Of a stretch of DNA of 11,864 bases, positions 1 through 6,414 are shown one piece after another (position 1 is the first letter of the stretch; each line of letters starts with the position of its first letter). The position numbers and the translations under genes were made by a program. The DNA lies in assembly GCA_964630015.1 (NCBI GenBank), contig CAZVTJ010000024.1, forward strand, positions 1 through 11,864, given 5' to 3'. This stretch comes from CAZERT01 sp964630015. GTDB lineage: Bacteria > Patescibacteriota > Microgenomatia > UBA10105 > UBA927. The notes beneath the pieces are model-generated. The model was not told where the DNA came from. It saw only the letters and a list, made by a program, of their open reading frames with translations, and did not search any database.

Positions 1-119
1 ACGGGAAATACATGCTTCATTATTCCAGAAATGAAAAGCGAACACAATTTCCGAAAACGATAGGTCTTACCAAAAAACCCTGAGGACACATGAGAAGAAA
101 ATGGAAGAAAAGAAAATTC

Positions 120-542
120 CTATATGTGATCCAGCGCACGGTTTACAAGGGCATCGGCATGAGAATTTTGGTTCCGTGGAACATAGACATACGTTACCAA
201 AAAACGGTTCTTTAATTCGAGTGTTTTAACTTTTACAAATAAATTTTTCATCTTCTCATCCTTGATTTTGTATCGTCCGGAAAGCTGTTCGACAATGAGT
301 TGTGAATCGCAAAAAAATGTGACAATGGAACCAACCCCAAAATTTAGAGCAAGCCATTCAAGGGCTGTTAATACTGCAGTGTATTCGGCAACGTTATTTG
401 TCGTAATTCCTATAGTCTTTGAAATTTCCTGAATAACTTTTCCGTTTTGTTCGACAACACATCCGATTGCTGCCGGTCCGGGATTTCCTCGGGAGCCGCC
501 ATCGGTATGGATTGTAAATTTTTTTGATTCTTCTGTTTCCAT
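120..542 (-). CDS. rnhA: Ribonuclease HI family protein
   Basis: This 140-residue protein is a compact RNase H, which hydrolyses the RNA strand of RNA:DNA hybrids such as R-loops and primer remnants in the cytoplasm. The family signature TDGGSRGNPGP is at residues 13-23. The expected acidic catalytic set is visible as D14, E53 (in NNVAEY), D79 (in CDSQL) and D130 (in NSHADAL). Length and spacing fit the short type-1 RNase H found in archaea and many small-genome bacteria; there is no hybrid-binding N-terminal extension. The ATG at 540-542 is preferred because the conserved TDGG follows closely and a promoter-like TTGACA/TATTCT pair lies just upstream. No Shine-Dalgarno sequence is visible, so the message may be leaderless. 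It lies 100 bp downstream of the flippase gene on the same strand but probably has its own promoter. The family is near certain; the exact cellular role is inferred. Confidence 0.93.
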   Translation of the reverse strand: METEESKKFTIHTDGGSRGNPGPAAIGCVVEQNGKVIQEISKTIGITTNNVAEYTAVLTALEWLALNFGVGSIVTFFCDSQLIVEQLSGRYKIKDEKMKNLFVKVKTLELKNRFLVTYVYVPRNQNSHADALVNRALDHI

Positions 543-549
543 GATGATC

Positions 550-577
550 AGAATAAAGATTTCAAAAAAAATGTCAA
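550..577 (-). promoter_or_regulatory. Promoter of the RNase H gene, leaderless type
   Basis: On the minus strand a perfect TTGACA (572-577) is followed after 16 bp by TATTCT (550-555), which matches the -10 consensus at four of six positions. The spacer begins with a run of eight T. The -10-like box ends 7 bp before the ATG, so initiation at the usual distance would put the 5' end at or next to the start codon. The boxes are seen directly; promoter function is inferred. Confidence 0.55.
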
Positions 578-632
578 TGAAGGATTTAAATACTGCAGAA
601 ATATCGCATGAATTTTCCTTTTTTTCTACAAT

Positions 633-651
633 AAAAAGTACATTACTTTTT
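633..651 (-). terminator. Weak terminator-like hairpin at the flippase gene end
   Basis: An 8-bp perfect inverted repeat, AAAAAGTA and TACTTTTT separated by 3 bp, overlaps the stop codon of the flippase gene. In the minus-strand transcript the second arm ends in a U-rich stretch. The stem has only one G-C pair, so it would be weak. It could as easily be a chance A/T repeat. Confidence 0.22.
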
Positions 652-1884
652 TGATACGAAGTACAACAAAGAAAGAAGTGTCATGATTTCCGTTACTCCG
701 GTCATGATTGAAGCAGCAGTCATTCCGTACCGGGGTATCAAAAGTGTATTTCCAATACAATTTATAATTAAGGAAAACGCATAAATATAGGCAAGCTGTT
801 TTTGTTTTGAACGAACGATCATGAGCCACATAGAGAGAGAGGTAAGGAAGAAAAAGGGAAGTGACAGTGACAAGATCCGAAGCGGGGTAATGCTTGCATC
901 AAACCCTTTAAGCGTTGCTATAACCGGTGCCGCAAAAAAGATGACACAGGAAAGGGTACATCCGGAGAGAAACAAAAAGACTGCGGATTTGCGTATCAAT
1001 GAACCGCGGGATGTATGATTTTTGGATGTCGTATTTCGTTCCTCTTCCAGGAGAACGGGGTAGAGGGAATTCATGAAGAACGTGGGGATCACCAGTAAAA
1101 ATTCAAATATCTTATACGCAAACCCGTATGCACCGACTTCCGCTGTTGTCCGGGTGAGTGCAAGAATAACGCTGTCGATTCGAAAGTATGCGACATTAAA
1201 AAGTAATGTTACTCCGACAGGAAGGGACAAAAAAAATAATTCCTTCATGGTTTGTTTATCATATTGAAGGGAAAACCGTATGCGCGTTTTTGCCAAATAC
1301 AAGGAAACGCACGACGTGATGGCAATTCCGGTTATCATAATCAGAAGGGAAAAGAGGACATTTTGGGATACAAGAAATGCCTTTGAAATACACAAAAGAC
1401 CCATAAGCGATACGATACTTCCGGATACCGATGCCCATAGGGAAAGGTCATAGCGAAGCTTTTTTTGGAAAAGCGCGTTAGCTGACACTGTCATGGATTG
1501 AAATAGAATCGTGATACTGTACAGCATGATTCCGGTTTTAATAAACCACGGGTATCCGTTCGTGCCGGAAGAGGGAAGCAGAAGCGAAATACCTGATGCG
1601 GCAGCAATGAGGACGGCAGAAAAAAGAAGACGCAGAGCCAGGAGACTTCCAAATGAGTTGTGCGTGTCGGAGGTATCTGTTTTTACGTACAACGCGTTTA
1701 CGCCAAAATCGGAAAGCAACCAAAAAAACGCAACAAATGTCGTAATTTTCGTATAGTCGCCATACCCCGTGAGACCCAAGTGTGATGCAAGAAGGATACT
1801 TATCGCAAACGATACAAGTCCGGTGATCCCTTTTCCGAGCAGTTGGAAGAGGGTATTAAGAATTACTGTGCGTTTTCGGGACAT
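643..1884 (-). CDS. Wzx-type polysaccharide flippase (MOP superfamily)
   Basis: This 413-residue integral membrane protein has about twelve predicted hydrophobic segments, the first at roughly residues 8-34 and the last two at about 364-384 and 390-410. It resembles O-antigen/teichoic-acid type flippases of the MOP superfamily, which move undecaprenyl-linked oligosaccharides to the outer face of the membrane. Supporting signatures are the YFRIDSVIL stretch at residues 233-241 followed by GAYGFAYKI at 251-259, and the late IPRYGMTAASI at 383-393, both typical of Wzx/RfbX proteins. The substrate cannot be read from the sequence. The ATG at 1882-1884 is followed by a basic MSRKR leader and preceded at 7 bp by TACAAT, suggesting its own near-leaderless promoter. 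The glycosyltransferase at 10,401 is a possible functional partner, but it is distant and on the other strand. MurJ is less likely because the protein is short and lacks the usual MurJ N-terminal pattern. Confidence 0.85.
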   Translation of the reverse strand: MSRKRTVILNTLFQLLGKGITGLVSFAISILLASHLGLTGYGDYTKITTFVAFFWLLSDFGVNALYVKTDTSDTHNSFGSLLALRLLFSAVLIAAASGISLLLPSSGTNGYPWFIKTGIMLYSITILFQSMTVSANALFQKKLRYDLSLWASVSGSIVSLMGLLCISKAFLVSQNVLFSLLIMITGIAITSCVSLYLAKTRIRFSLQYDKQTMKELFFLSLPVGVTLLFNVAYFRIDSVILALTRTTAEVGAYGFAYKIFEFLLVIPTFFMNSLYPVLLEEERNTTSKNHTSRGSLIRKSAVFLFLSGCTLSCVIFFAAPVIATLKGFDASITPLRILSLSLPFFFLTSLSMWLMIVRSKQKQLAYIYAFSLIINCIGNTLLIPRYGMTAASIMTGVTEIMTLLSLLYFVSKK

Positions 1885-2159
1885 TTACCCCATTGTATCA
1901 AAAATCCCTTCATCTCGCGTGAATTTTATACGTTGAATTACAAATATTTAATAATCTTTCCAAAAATCTCCTCCATCGCGGCATACCCTATCTAGGACAT
2001 AAAGGATTGGATGTTACACTTCCAGTGTAGGAGAGGCATTGCAACGATTCTTGATTCGCCAATCAGAATTGATTCACCAGAATGACACTTGTAATTATGT
2101 AATACGGATACTATCCGAATAAAAAACTTTTTGTTCACCGTCTTAATGTATGGTGTTTC
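1885..2159. other. Gene-free 275-bp spacer with small inverted repeats
   Basis: This is the longest non-coding stretch in the window, lying between the 3' end of jag and the 5' end of the flippase gene, both on the minus strand. I see no credible gene, tRNA-like T-loop or classical terminator. It holds a 15-bp inverted repeat TACACT-TCC-AGTGTA (2015-2029) and a 13-bp odd palindrome CGGATA-C-TATCCG (2105-2117). A TGATT-cgcc-AATCA-gaat-TGATT cluster (2052-2074) lets the central AATCA pair with either neighbour. The flippase -10 element is at its left end. A small RNA or operator sites are possible but not shown. Confidence 0.5.
1892..1897 (-). promoter_or_regulatory. -10-like element of the flippase gene
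   Basis: TACAAT on the minus strand, within the context TTTTTGATACAATGG, ends 7 bp before the flippase ATG. I see no convincing -35 box at 16-18 bp. The GATACAAT octamer recurs at the same distance before recF and before the antiporter gene, which is the main reason to call it. Confidence 0.45.
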
Positions 2160-2660
2160 TTATTCCTGCGGAGCGACTGGTTCCTGTTCTGATCCGTCTT
2201 CGGGAAGGCTGGATTTTGGGGACACCACAAGGTGGCGATCGCGTCCTTCACCGTACGATTCGGTGATTACCCGTTCATCTCCGGAGAGCGTTAAGTGGAT
2301 AACGCGCCGTTCGGAAGCAGTAAGATTGGGAATTTCCACCGGTCGTCCCGTGGAAAGCGCCCGTTCTGCTGCACGCTGTGCCATATACATGAGTGATTCT
2401 TCCCGTTTTTCCCGATAATCACCGACATTCACGTACACGCGTTCCCATTTTCCCAAGCGTTTTGCCGCCATGAGTCCAAGGATAATCTGGATACTTTCCA
2501 GTGTCCTTCCGTGGAAGCCGATGAGAAGTCCTGTTTCGTCCGTATCGATATGGACGCGGAATGCCCCGGATTCGTCAATATCGACGGAAACGTTTCCTTC
2601 GATTCCGACGGTTTTTAAAAATTCTTCTACCAGCTCCGAAACAAGTATTTGTGGTTCCAT
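2160..2660 (-). CDS. jag: KH-R3H RNA-binding protein KhpB/Jag
   Basis: This is a 166-residue single-strand nucleic-acid binding protein of the Jag/SpoIIIJ-associated (KhpB) family, which binds RNA and affects cell elongation and division in Firmicutes. A KH domain spans about residues 25-80, with the GFHG loop at 48-51 in the run LLIGFHGRTLESIQ. The linker VNVGDYREKREESL is at 77-90. An R3H domain follows at about 90-147, with the core SERRVIHLTL at 116-125. The N-terminal Jag_N domain of Bacillus and Streptococcus proteins is missing, giving a minimal form. The last 17 residues are acidic and look disordered. It is the last gene of the rpmH-rnpA-yidD-yidC-jag order, 50 bp after yidC, and has an AAAGGAG Shine-Dalgarno. 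Family assignment is firm; its role in this organism is inferred. Confidence 0.93.
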   Translation of the reverse strand: MEPQILVSELVEEFLKTVGIEGNVSVDIDESGAFRVHIDTDETGLLIGFHGRTLESIQIILGLMAAKRLGKWERVYVNVGDYREKREESLMYMAQRAAERALSTGRPVEIPNLTASERRVIHLTLSGDERVITESYGEGRDRHLVVSPKSSLPEDGSEQEPVAPQE

Positions 2661-2663
2661 AGG

Positions 2664-2670
2664 CTCCTTT
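2664..2670 (-). promoter_or_regulatory. Shine-Dalgarno of jag
   Basis: AAAGGAG on the minus strand lies 3 bp before the jag ATG. The spacing is short, but the match to the anti-Shine-Dalgarno is strong. It contrasts with the first genes of transcription units in this window, which have no such site. Confidence 0.6.
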
Positions 2671-2710
2671 AGGAAGTACGCATGCAGTTTATGTTTTGTT
2701 TCCGGGCGAA

Positions 2711-3517
2711 TTACTGCTTGTGAGCTTTATTCACCTGGATTTGTTGCATAATACCAAAAAGTCCGAAGATGTTCCAGTAGAGGGCAAGCCCCAAAGGAAA
2801 TCCGTATGCAAACCAGGCAAACATCAGGGGAGAAATTATTGCCATCTGTTTTTGCATCTGCATCATGTCATCCTGTGTCTGATTTTTATCTTTTTGGTCC
2901 GGTTCTGGTGCGGGTGTTTGCGTGGGAGCGCTTTGCTGCATGGACAATTTGGTTTGGTACCACTGGAGAAGTCCGGTAATAATCGGTACCAAAATCATCC
3001 ACCACCCGTATTTTTGCCACTCATTGGGTTTCCAGGAAAGGTTTGACCCAAAAAAGGAAAGGTCGATTGTTTTTAGATGAAGAAATGGCAAATAAAGGAC
3101 GGTGTTAAGTTCCGCAACAAACTTGGACAAATCCTTTGCGCCGAAGAATTGGTAAAACACATTGTACAAAGCAATAAGAACCGGGAACTGAATAAGCAAA
3201 GGGAGGCAGCCGGATGCTGGGTTAATGTTATGTTCTTTATAGAGTGCAAGTTGTGCCTGTTGCAGTGCCTGTTTATTGTCCTTGTGTTTTTTCTGCAGTT
3301 CATCCATTTTCGGCTTAAGGTTTGCCATCCGTCTAGCACTGGTTAACTGCGCTTTTGTTAATGGGTAGAGGATAAGCCGCATAAAAATCGTCATGAAGAT
3401 AATGGAAAAACCGAGCTTTCCCGGAAGCCCAAGAAATTCCGTAACCTTATAAAAAAGCGCAAGGACGTTAACGATAGGCCAGATTAAAAGTTGATTCCAG
3501 ATAGTTGGGTTTGTCAT
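2711..3517 (-). CDS. yidC: Membrane protein insertase YidC (Oxa1 family)
   Basis: This 268-residue insertase places proteins into the cytoplasmic membrane, alone or with SecYEG. It is the short Gram-positive-like form without the large periplasmic domain of Proteobacteria. Membrane segments fall at about residues 8-28, 35-55, 105-127, 170-187, 226-240 and 241-258. Segment two carries the conserved arginine of the hydrophilic groove (R47 in FMRLILYPLT). The cytoplasmic hairpin (about 56-95) is charged, and the family motif NPASGCLPLLIQFPV is at 99-113. The loop before the last pair of segments (about 190-224) is long and rich in P, Q, T and D. The start ATG overlaps the yidD stop as ATGA, so the two are probably translationally coupled; no Shine-Dalgarno is evident. 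I see no lipobox-type signal peptide. Confidence 0.95.
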   Translation of the reverse strand: MTNPTIWNQLLIWPIVNVLALFYKVTEFLGLPGKLGFSIIFMTIFMRLILYPLTKAQLTSARRMANLKPKMDELQKKHKDNKQALQQAQLALYKEHNINPASGCLPLLIQFPVLIALYNVFYQFFGAKDLSKFVAELNTVLYLPFLHLKTIDLSFFGSNLSWKPNEWQKYGWWMILVPIITGLLQWYQTKLSMQQSAPTQTPAPEPDQKDKNQTQDDMMQMQKQMAIISPLMFAWFAYGFPLGLALYWNIFGLFGIMQQIQVNKAHKQ

Positions 3518-3756
3518 AAGTTTGGTACCGGATCATACCCGCCTTTATTGCCCGGATGACAGCGAATAATGCGTTTGAATCCAAGATACAGTCCGGTCAT
3601 TATACCATAGCGCTCCACAGCAATAAGGGTATATTCGCTGCAATGGGGAGTAAAGCGGCACACTGCGCCGGAGGGAAACAGGGAGCCAAGATACCCGCTA
3701 TCCAGAGAGAGATAGTTCCGGTAAAAACGAATAAGGGAACAGACAATGGATTTCAT
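3514..3756 (-). CDS. yidD: Membrane protein insertion efficiency factor YidD
   Basis: This 80-residue protein of the YidD family (DUF37) assists YidC-dependent membrane insertion and sits at the inner face of the membrane through an amphipathic N-terminal helix. The family signatures are intact: CRFTPHCSEY at residues 33-42 and RCHPGNKGGYDPVP at 65-78. Upstream in-frame codons would allow a longer protein, but I choose the ATG at 3754-3756. The product then begins MKSIVCSLIRFYRN, as the family does, has normal length, and its ATG overlaps the rnpA stop as ATGA. Its own TGA overlaps the yidC ATG in the same way. Both junctions suggest translational coupling. Confidence 0.93.
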   Translation of the reverse strand: MKSIVCSLIRFYRNYLSLDSGYLGSLFPSGAVCRFTPHCSEYTLIAVERYGIMTGLYLGFKRIIRCHPGNKGGYDPVPNL

Positions 3757-4097
3757 ACGGATGGCATGTGGGAAACTCTTGAGAATAGGTTGGTAAGTGT
3801 GGTTTTGAGTGAATACTTCGGCGCGGAGCGTGTATCCGACGATAGAACAAGCACACCGGCAAATCCCTTGGGAAGATTCCACGTATTGGTTCGGAGAAGC
3901 TCGCGGAGTATCCGTTTGTTATTATTTCTAACTACCGCATATTTTGATACCTTTTTTCCGGCCCAGACGGCAAAACGGGGACCAGGGACATCCGTGAACC
4001 CGTATAAGAGAAGAAACCCTTGATGGGATAGGCGCTTGGGATGGGAAAGTACCGCGTGAAGATCCGACGATATGAGACGCAGTGTCTTTGGGAGCAT
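3753..4097 (-). CDS. rnpA: Ribonuclease P protein component
   Basis: This 114-residue basic protein is the C5-type protein subunit of RNase P, which helps the catalytic RNA remove 5' leaders from pre-tRNAs. The RNR signature is recognisable at residues 57-66, where RNNNKRILRE replaces the more usual RNRxKRxLRE. It is preceded by KKVSKYAVV, as in the family. The N-terminal MLPKTLRL is close to the common MLPKxxRL start, which supports the ATG at 4095-4097. It lies 28 bp after rpmH; a GGTGG about 9 bp before the ATG could serve as a weak ribosome site. The TGA stop overlaps the yidD start. The third residue of the signature is Asn (N59) instead of Arg, a mild deviation. Confidence 0.92.
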   Translation of the reverse strand: MLPKTLRLISSDLHAVLSHPKRLSHQGFLLLYGFTDVPGPRFAVWAGKKVSKYAVVRNNNKRILRELLRTNTWNLPKGFAGVLVLSSDTRSAPKYSLKTTLTNLFSRVSHMPSV

Positions 4098-4125
4098 AGA
4101 AATAAACCACCGTACAGTTTTTCGG

Positions 4126-4272
4126 TTATTTTAAAATCGTTAACCGCTTGCGTCCAACAAGGCGTCTGTGTTTAAGCACTTTGCGGCCGGTAGCCGTTTT
4201 CATCCTCTCACGGAAGCCGTGTGTGCGGATCCGCTTTTTCTTTTTTGGCTGATACGTTCGTTTTGTTGCCAT
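4126..4272 (-). CDS. rpmH: 50S ribosomal protein bL34
   Basis: This 48-residue, strongly basic protein is bL34 of the large ribosomal subunit. It has the canonical TKRTYQPKKKKRIRTHGF start and the MKTATGRKVLKHRR centre. The ATG at 4270-4272 is preferred over in-frame upstream codons because bL34 almost always begins close to TKRTYQP and because a good promoter sits directly in front. It is the first gene of the leftward operon rpmH-rnpA-yidD-yidC-jag. In many bacteria it is next to dnaA and the origin; here its divergent neighbour is recF. The 9 bp between the -10 box and the ATG leave almost no 5' leader. Confidence 0.97.
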   Translation of the reverse strand: MATKRTYQPKKKKRIRTHGFRERMKTATGRKVLKHRRLVGRKRLTILK

Positions 4273-4281
4273 ATCTACATT

Positions 4282-4310
4282 ATTATATAGAACACATGGG
4301 AATCCTTCAA
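4282..4310 (-). promoter_or_regulatory. Promoter of the rpmH operon
   Basis: On the minus strand TTGAAG (4305-4310) and a perfect TATAAT (4282-4287) are separated by 17 bp, the best-formed promoter in the window. The -10 box ends 9 bp before the rpmH ATG, so a leader of about 2-3 nt is predicted. It lies back to back with the recF -10 element in a 73-bp divergent spacer. Confidence 0.72.
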
Positions 4311-4333
4311 GGGCAGGAAATACGATTTTACGA

Positions 4334-4339
4334 TACAAT
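4334..4339 (+). promoter_or_regulatory. -10-like element of recF
   Basis: TACAAT, in the context CGATACAATTG, ends 6 bp before the recF ATG. No -35-like hexamer stands out at 16-18 bp. With the usual initiation distance the transcript would begin at the start codon. Support comes from the identical GATACAAT at matching distances before the flippase and antiporter genes. Confidence 0.45.
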
Positions 4340-4345
4340 TGCGCC

Positions 4346-5485
4346 ATGAGGCTTTCCACCATCACCCTTGTCGATTTCAGAACCTACAAAAAAGCGGTGT
4401 TTTCATTTCCAAAACCGACAACGATTATCGTCGGACCAAACGCAATCGGTAAAACAAATATCCTTGAAGCAATTACCCTTGTATCGTGGGGGAAAAGTTT
4501 CCGCGCAACCCGGGATAGCGATATGGTTGCCTGGGGAAAGGAAGTTGCACATGTGGAAGCTGTGTACGATGAGGGGGCAGATAGTCAGGAATCATCCAAT
4601 GATACCATCACGCTTCGCACTGACATTACGGTCGGAGAGGTAAACGGCACAAAAACTCCCATGAAACGCTACTTCGTTAACGGTGTTCCCCGAAGGTTGA
4701 CTGATTTTTCAGGAAAACTAAAGACTGTGTTATTTTCACCCCCTGATCTTTCCATGCTGACGCTATCCCCAGGAGTCCGTAGGGAGTATTTGGACACTGT
4801 CCTATCCCTGACGGATGGGGAATACCGGCGAAGCCTACTTTCCTATGAGCGTGGCATCCGCCAACGCAATGCACTTCTTGCATCCATCCGGGATGGGGAA
4901 GCCAGGGAAAGCCAGTTATTTTTTTGGGACCAGCTGATTATTAAAAACGGGCAGTATTTGACTGACAAGCGCAGTGAATTTATCGGATTTACGAATTCAT
5001 TTGTTTATGACGATCTTACATATCGGTGCCAATACATCCCTTCTTTGGTTACGAAAGAGCGGTTGGAAAGCCACCGTCAGGCAGAAATTGCATCAGGCAT
5101 GACACTTGTGGGACCGCAGCGGGATGATTTTGTCCTGTACCAAAAACGGGATGATCGTCGTGTGCCAAATGCACAAACGGAAGTAGCGCGGTACGGTTCC
5201 CGCGGAGAACAACGTCTTGGAGTTCTTTGGCTCCGATTGGCGGAATTGTCGTATATAGAAAATAAAACAGAATCACGACCGGTTCTGCTGCTTGATGACA
5301 TATTTTCCGAACTTGACCATGGAAGCAGGGCCATTGTGCTTGATGTGATCGGAAAACAGCAGACGATCATTACATCGGCAGACAAGGATATTTCCCGCGA
5401 CCTTGCCTTTACGCCATCGGTTGACTGGATATATCTGCCTGATACGAAGGGAAAAACCGTATACAATACACAAGGGGAGCTATGA
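4346..5485 (+). CDS. recF: DNA replication and repair protein RecF
   Basis: This 379-residue ABC-type ATPase of the RecF family binds DNA at single-strand gaps and, with RecO and RecR, helps load RecA. The Walker A motif GPNAIGKTNILEA is at residues 30-42. The coiled-coil-like central part is followed by the family motif LVGPQRDDF at 254-262. The ABC signature appears as YGSRGEQR at 283-290 (usual form SxGQQ). Walker B is PVLLLDDIFSELD at 312-324. Length is normal. The start MRLSTITLVDFRTY is typical for the family. It is transcribed divergently from rpmH, and its TGA overlaps the start of nnrD. dnaA and dnaN, frequent neighbours of recF, are absent here. Confidence 0.95.
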   Translation: MRLSTITLVDFRTYKKAVFSFPKPTTIIVGPNAIGKTNILEAITLVSWGKSFRATRDSDMVAWGKEVAHVEAVYDEGADSQESSNDTITLRTDITVGEVNGTKTPMKRYFVNGVPRRLTDFSGKLKTVLFSPPDLSMLTLSPGVRREYLDTVLSLTDGEYRRSLLSYERGIRQRNALLASIRDGEARESQLFFWDQLIIKNGQYLTDKRSEFIGFTNSFVYDDLTYRCQYIPSLVTKERLESHRQAEIASGMTLVGPQRDDFVLYQKRDDRRVPNAQTEVARYGSRGEQRLGVLWLRLAELSYIENKTESRPVLLLDDIFSELDHGSRAIVLDVIGKQQTIITSADKDISRDLAFTPSVDWIYLPDTKGKTVYNTQGEL

Positions 5486-6414
5486 ACGAAACAGACATTA
5501 CAGGCTATATTACTTCACTGTGGAAGCCGGATCCGGATTCCCACAAAGGGCAAAACGGACGCGTGTGCATTATCGGTGGGTCGACACTCTTTACTTCCGC
5601 GTGCCTGTGGCCACTGACCGTTGCTTCGCGTATTGTCGATTTGGTGCATTTTGCCTCTACGGAACAAAACAATGCAATTGTTACGTCTCTCAAGGCAGAA
5701 TTTCGAAATGGCATTGTGATTGGATTTTCGGATCTCGATGCATATATCGGTGAAGACGATGCAATCCTTATTGGACCGGGAATGGAACGCGATGAGGAGG
5801 AACTTACTGCAATGCAGACTGTCCACGGAATCACTTCTTCACAAAAACCTATGAATCTTTACGATATTGCTGCATTATCCAATCAAGGACAAATAACAAA
5901 ACATTTAACGAATTTCCTCCTTAAAAAATTTCCTATGAAGCAGTGGGTAATAGACGCTGGGTCGCTTTATATGATGGATCCGCAGCATATTCCACACAGC
6001 GCAATCCTTACGCCGCATGAAAAAGAGTTTGATGCGCTCTATATCCATGCATACGGAATGCCACCGGAGGATGATATCTCTCTTGCAGCAAAGCAATTTT
6101 CGGCTGATTTTGACTGTATTATTGTGCTTAAGGGGAAAACAGATCGAGTGTATAGCCCGAACGCATATATAGAGGTTCCAGGAGGAAATGTCGGGATGAC
6201 GAAAGGGGGAACGGGGGATGTGCTTTCGGGGCTCATTACCGCCCTTGCTGCCAAAAACGATCCGTTTACCGCTGCGGTTGCAGGATGTGTCATTAATAAA
6301 CGGGCTGGTGAGGCGCTTTTTCGTACGTATGGACCGTTTTATAACGCCAGCGATTTGGCACAACAGGTTCCCAAAACCATGGCAGAACTTCTCTACGGGA
6401 TATCCGTGCGGTGA
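5482..6414 (+). CDS. nnrD: ADP/ATP-dependent NAD(P)H-hydrate dehydratase
   Basis: This 310-residue protein of the ribokinase-like fold repairs hydrated NADH and NADPH by nucleotide-dependent dehydration. Signatures are KGQNGRVCIIGGS (22-34), IGPGMERDE (97-105), WVIDAGSL (155-162), AILTPHEKEF (174-183), IIVLKGKTD (213-221) and GMTKGGTGDVLSGL (238-251), with D246 as the likely catalytic base. Only this domain is present; the epimerase domain (NnrE/YjeF_N) often fused in front is absent. The ATG at 5482-5484 overlaps the recF stop as ATGA and follows AAGGGGAG at 2 bp, indicating co-transcription and coupling with recF. That partnership has no obvious functional logic. The family call is firm. 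A ribokinase-like sugar kinase is much less likely given the KGxxG/GGS start and TPHExE motif. Confidence 0.9.
   Translation: MNETDITGYITSLWKPDPDSHKGQNGRVCIIGGSTLFTSACLWPLTVASRIVDLVHFASTEQNNAIVTSLKAEFRNGIVIGFSDLDAYIGEDDAILIGPGMERDEEELTAMQTVHGITSSQKPMNLYDIAALSNQGQITKHLTNFLLKKFPMKQWVIDAGSLYMMDPQHIPHSAILTPHEKEFDALYIHAYGMPPEDDISLAAKQFSADFDCIIVLKGKTDRVYSPNAYIEVPGGNVGMTKGGTGDVLSGLITALAAKNDPFTAAVAGCVINKRAGEALFRTYGPFYNASDLAQQVPKTMAELLYGISVR

Noticed and set aside
1..119. A plus-strand reading frame is open from the window edge to TAG at 61-63 and could be the tail of a gene.
   Set aside because: Only 20 codons are visible, with no recognisable motif; another frame is open slightly longer. Nothing supports coding.
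821..1756. Several plus-strand reading frames of 60-80 codons opposite the flippase gene.
   Set aside because: They are shadows of a hydrophobic gene on the other strand, with no motif or start signals.
1910..1984. A 24-codon minus-strand reading frame before the flippase gene, and a 12-codon one overlapping it in another frame, as possible leader peptides.
   Set aside because: No ribosome site in front of the first, no regulatory codon run, and the flippase -10 element lies downstream of both.
2105..2117. The CGGATA-C-TATCCG hairpin as terminator of the rpmH-jag operon.
   Set aside because: On the minus strand it is followed by TATTACAT and not a T-run; the T-run lies before the hairpin instead.
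2291..2299. AGTGGATAA, one base off a DnaA box.
   Set aside because: Single isolated copy inside jag coding sequence; expected by chance in 12 kb.
3556..4023. A 155-codon plus-strand reading frame opposite yidD and rnpA.
   Set aside because: It is antisense to two intact, well-recognised genes and has no recognisable domain.
5462..5467. TACAAT 14 bp before the nnrD start, resembling the leaderless promoters.
   Set aside because: It encodes Tyr-Asn near the end of recF, the spacing is off, and nnrD already has a ribosome site and a coupling overlap.
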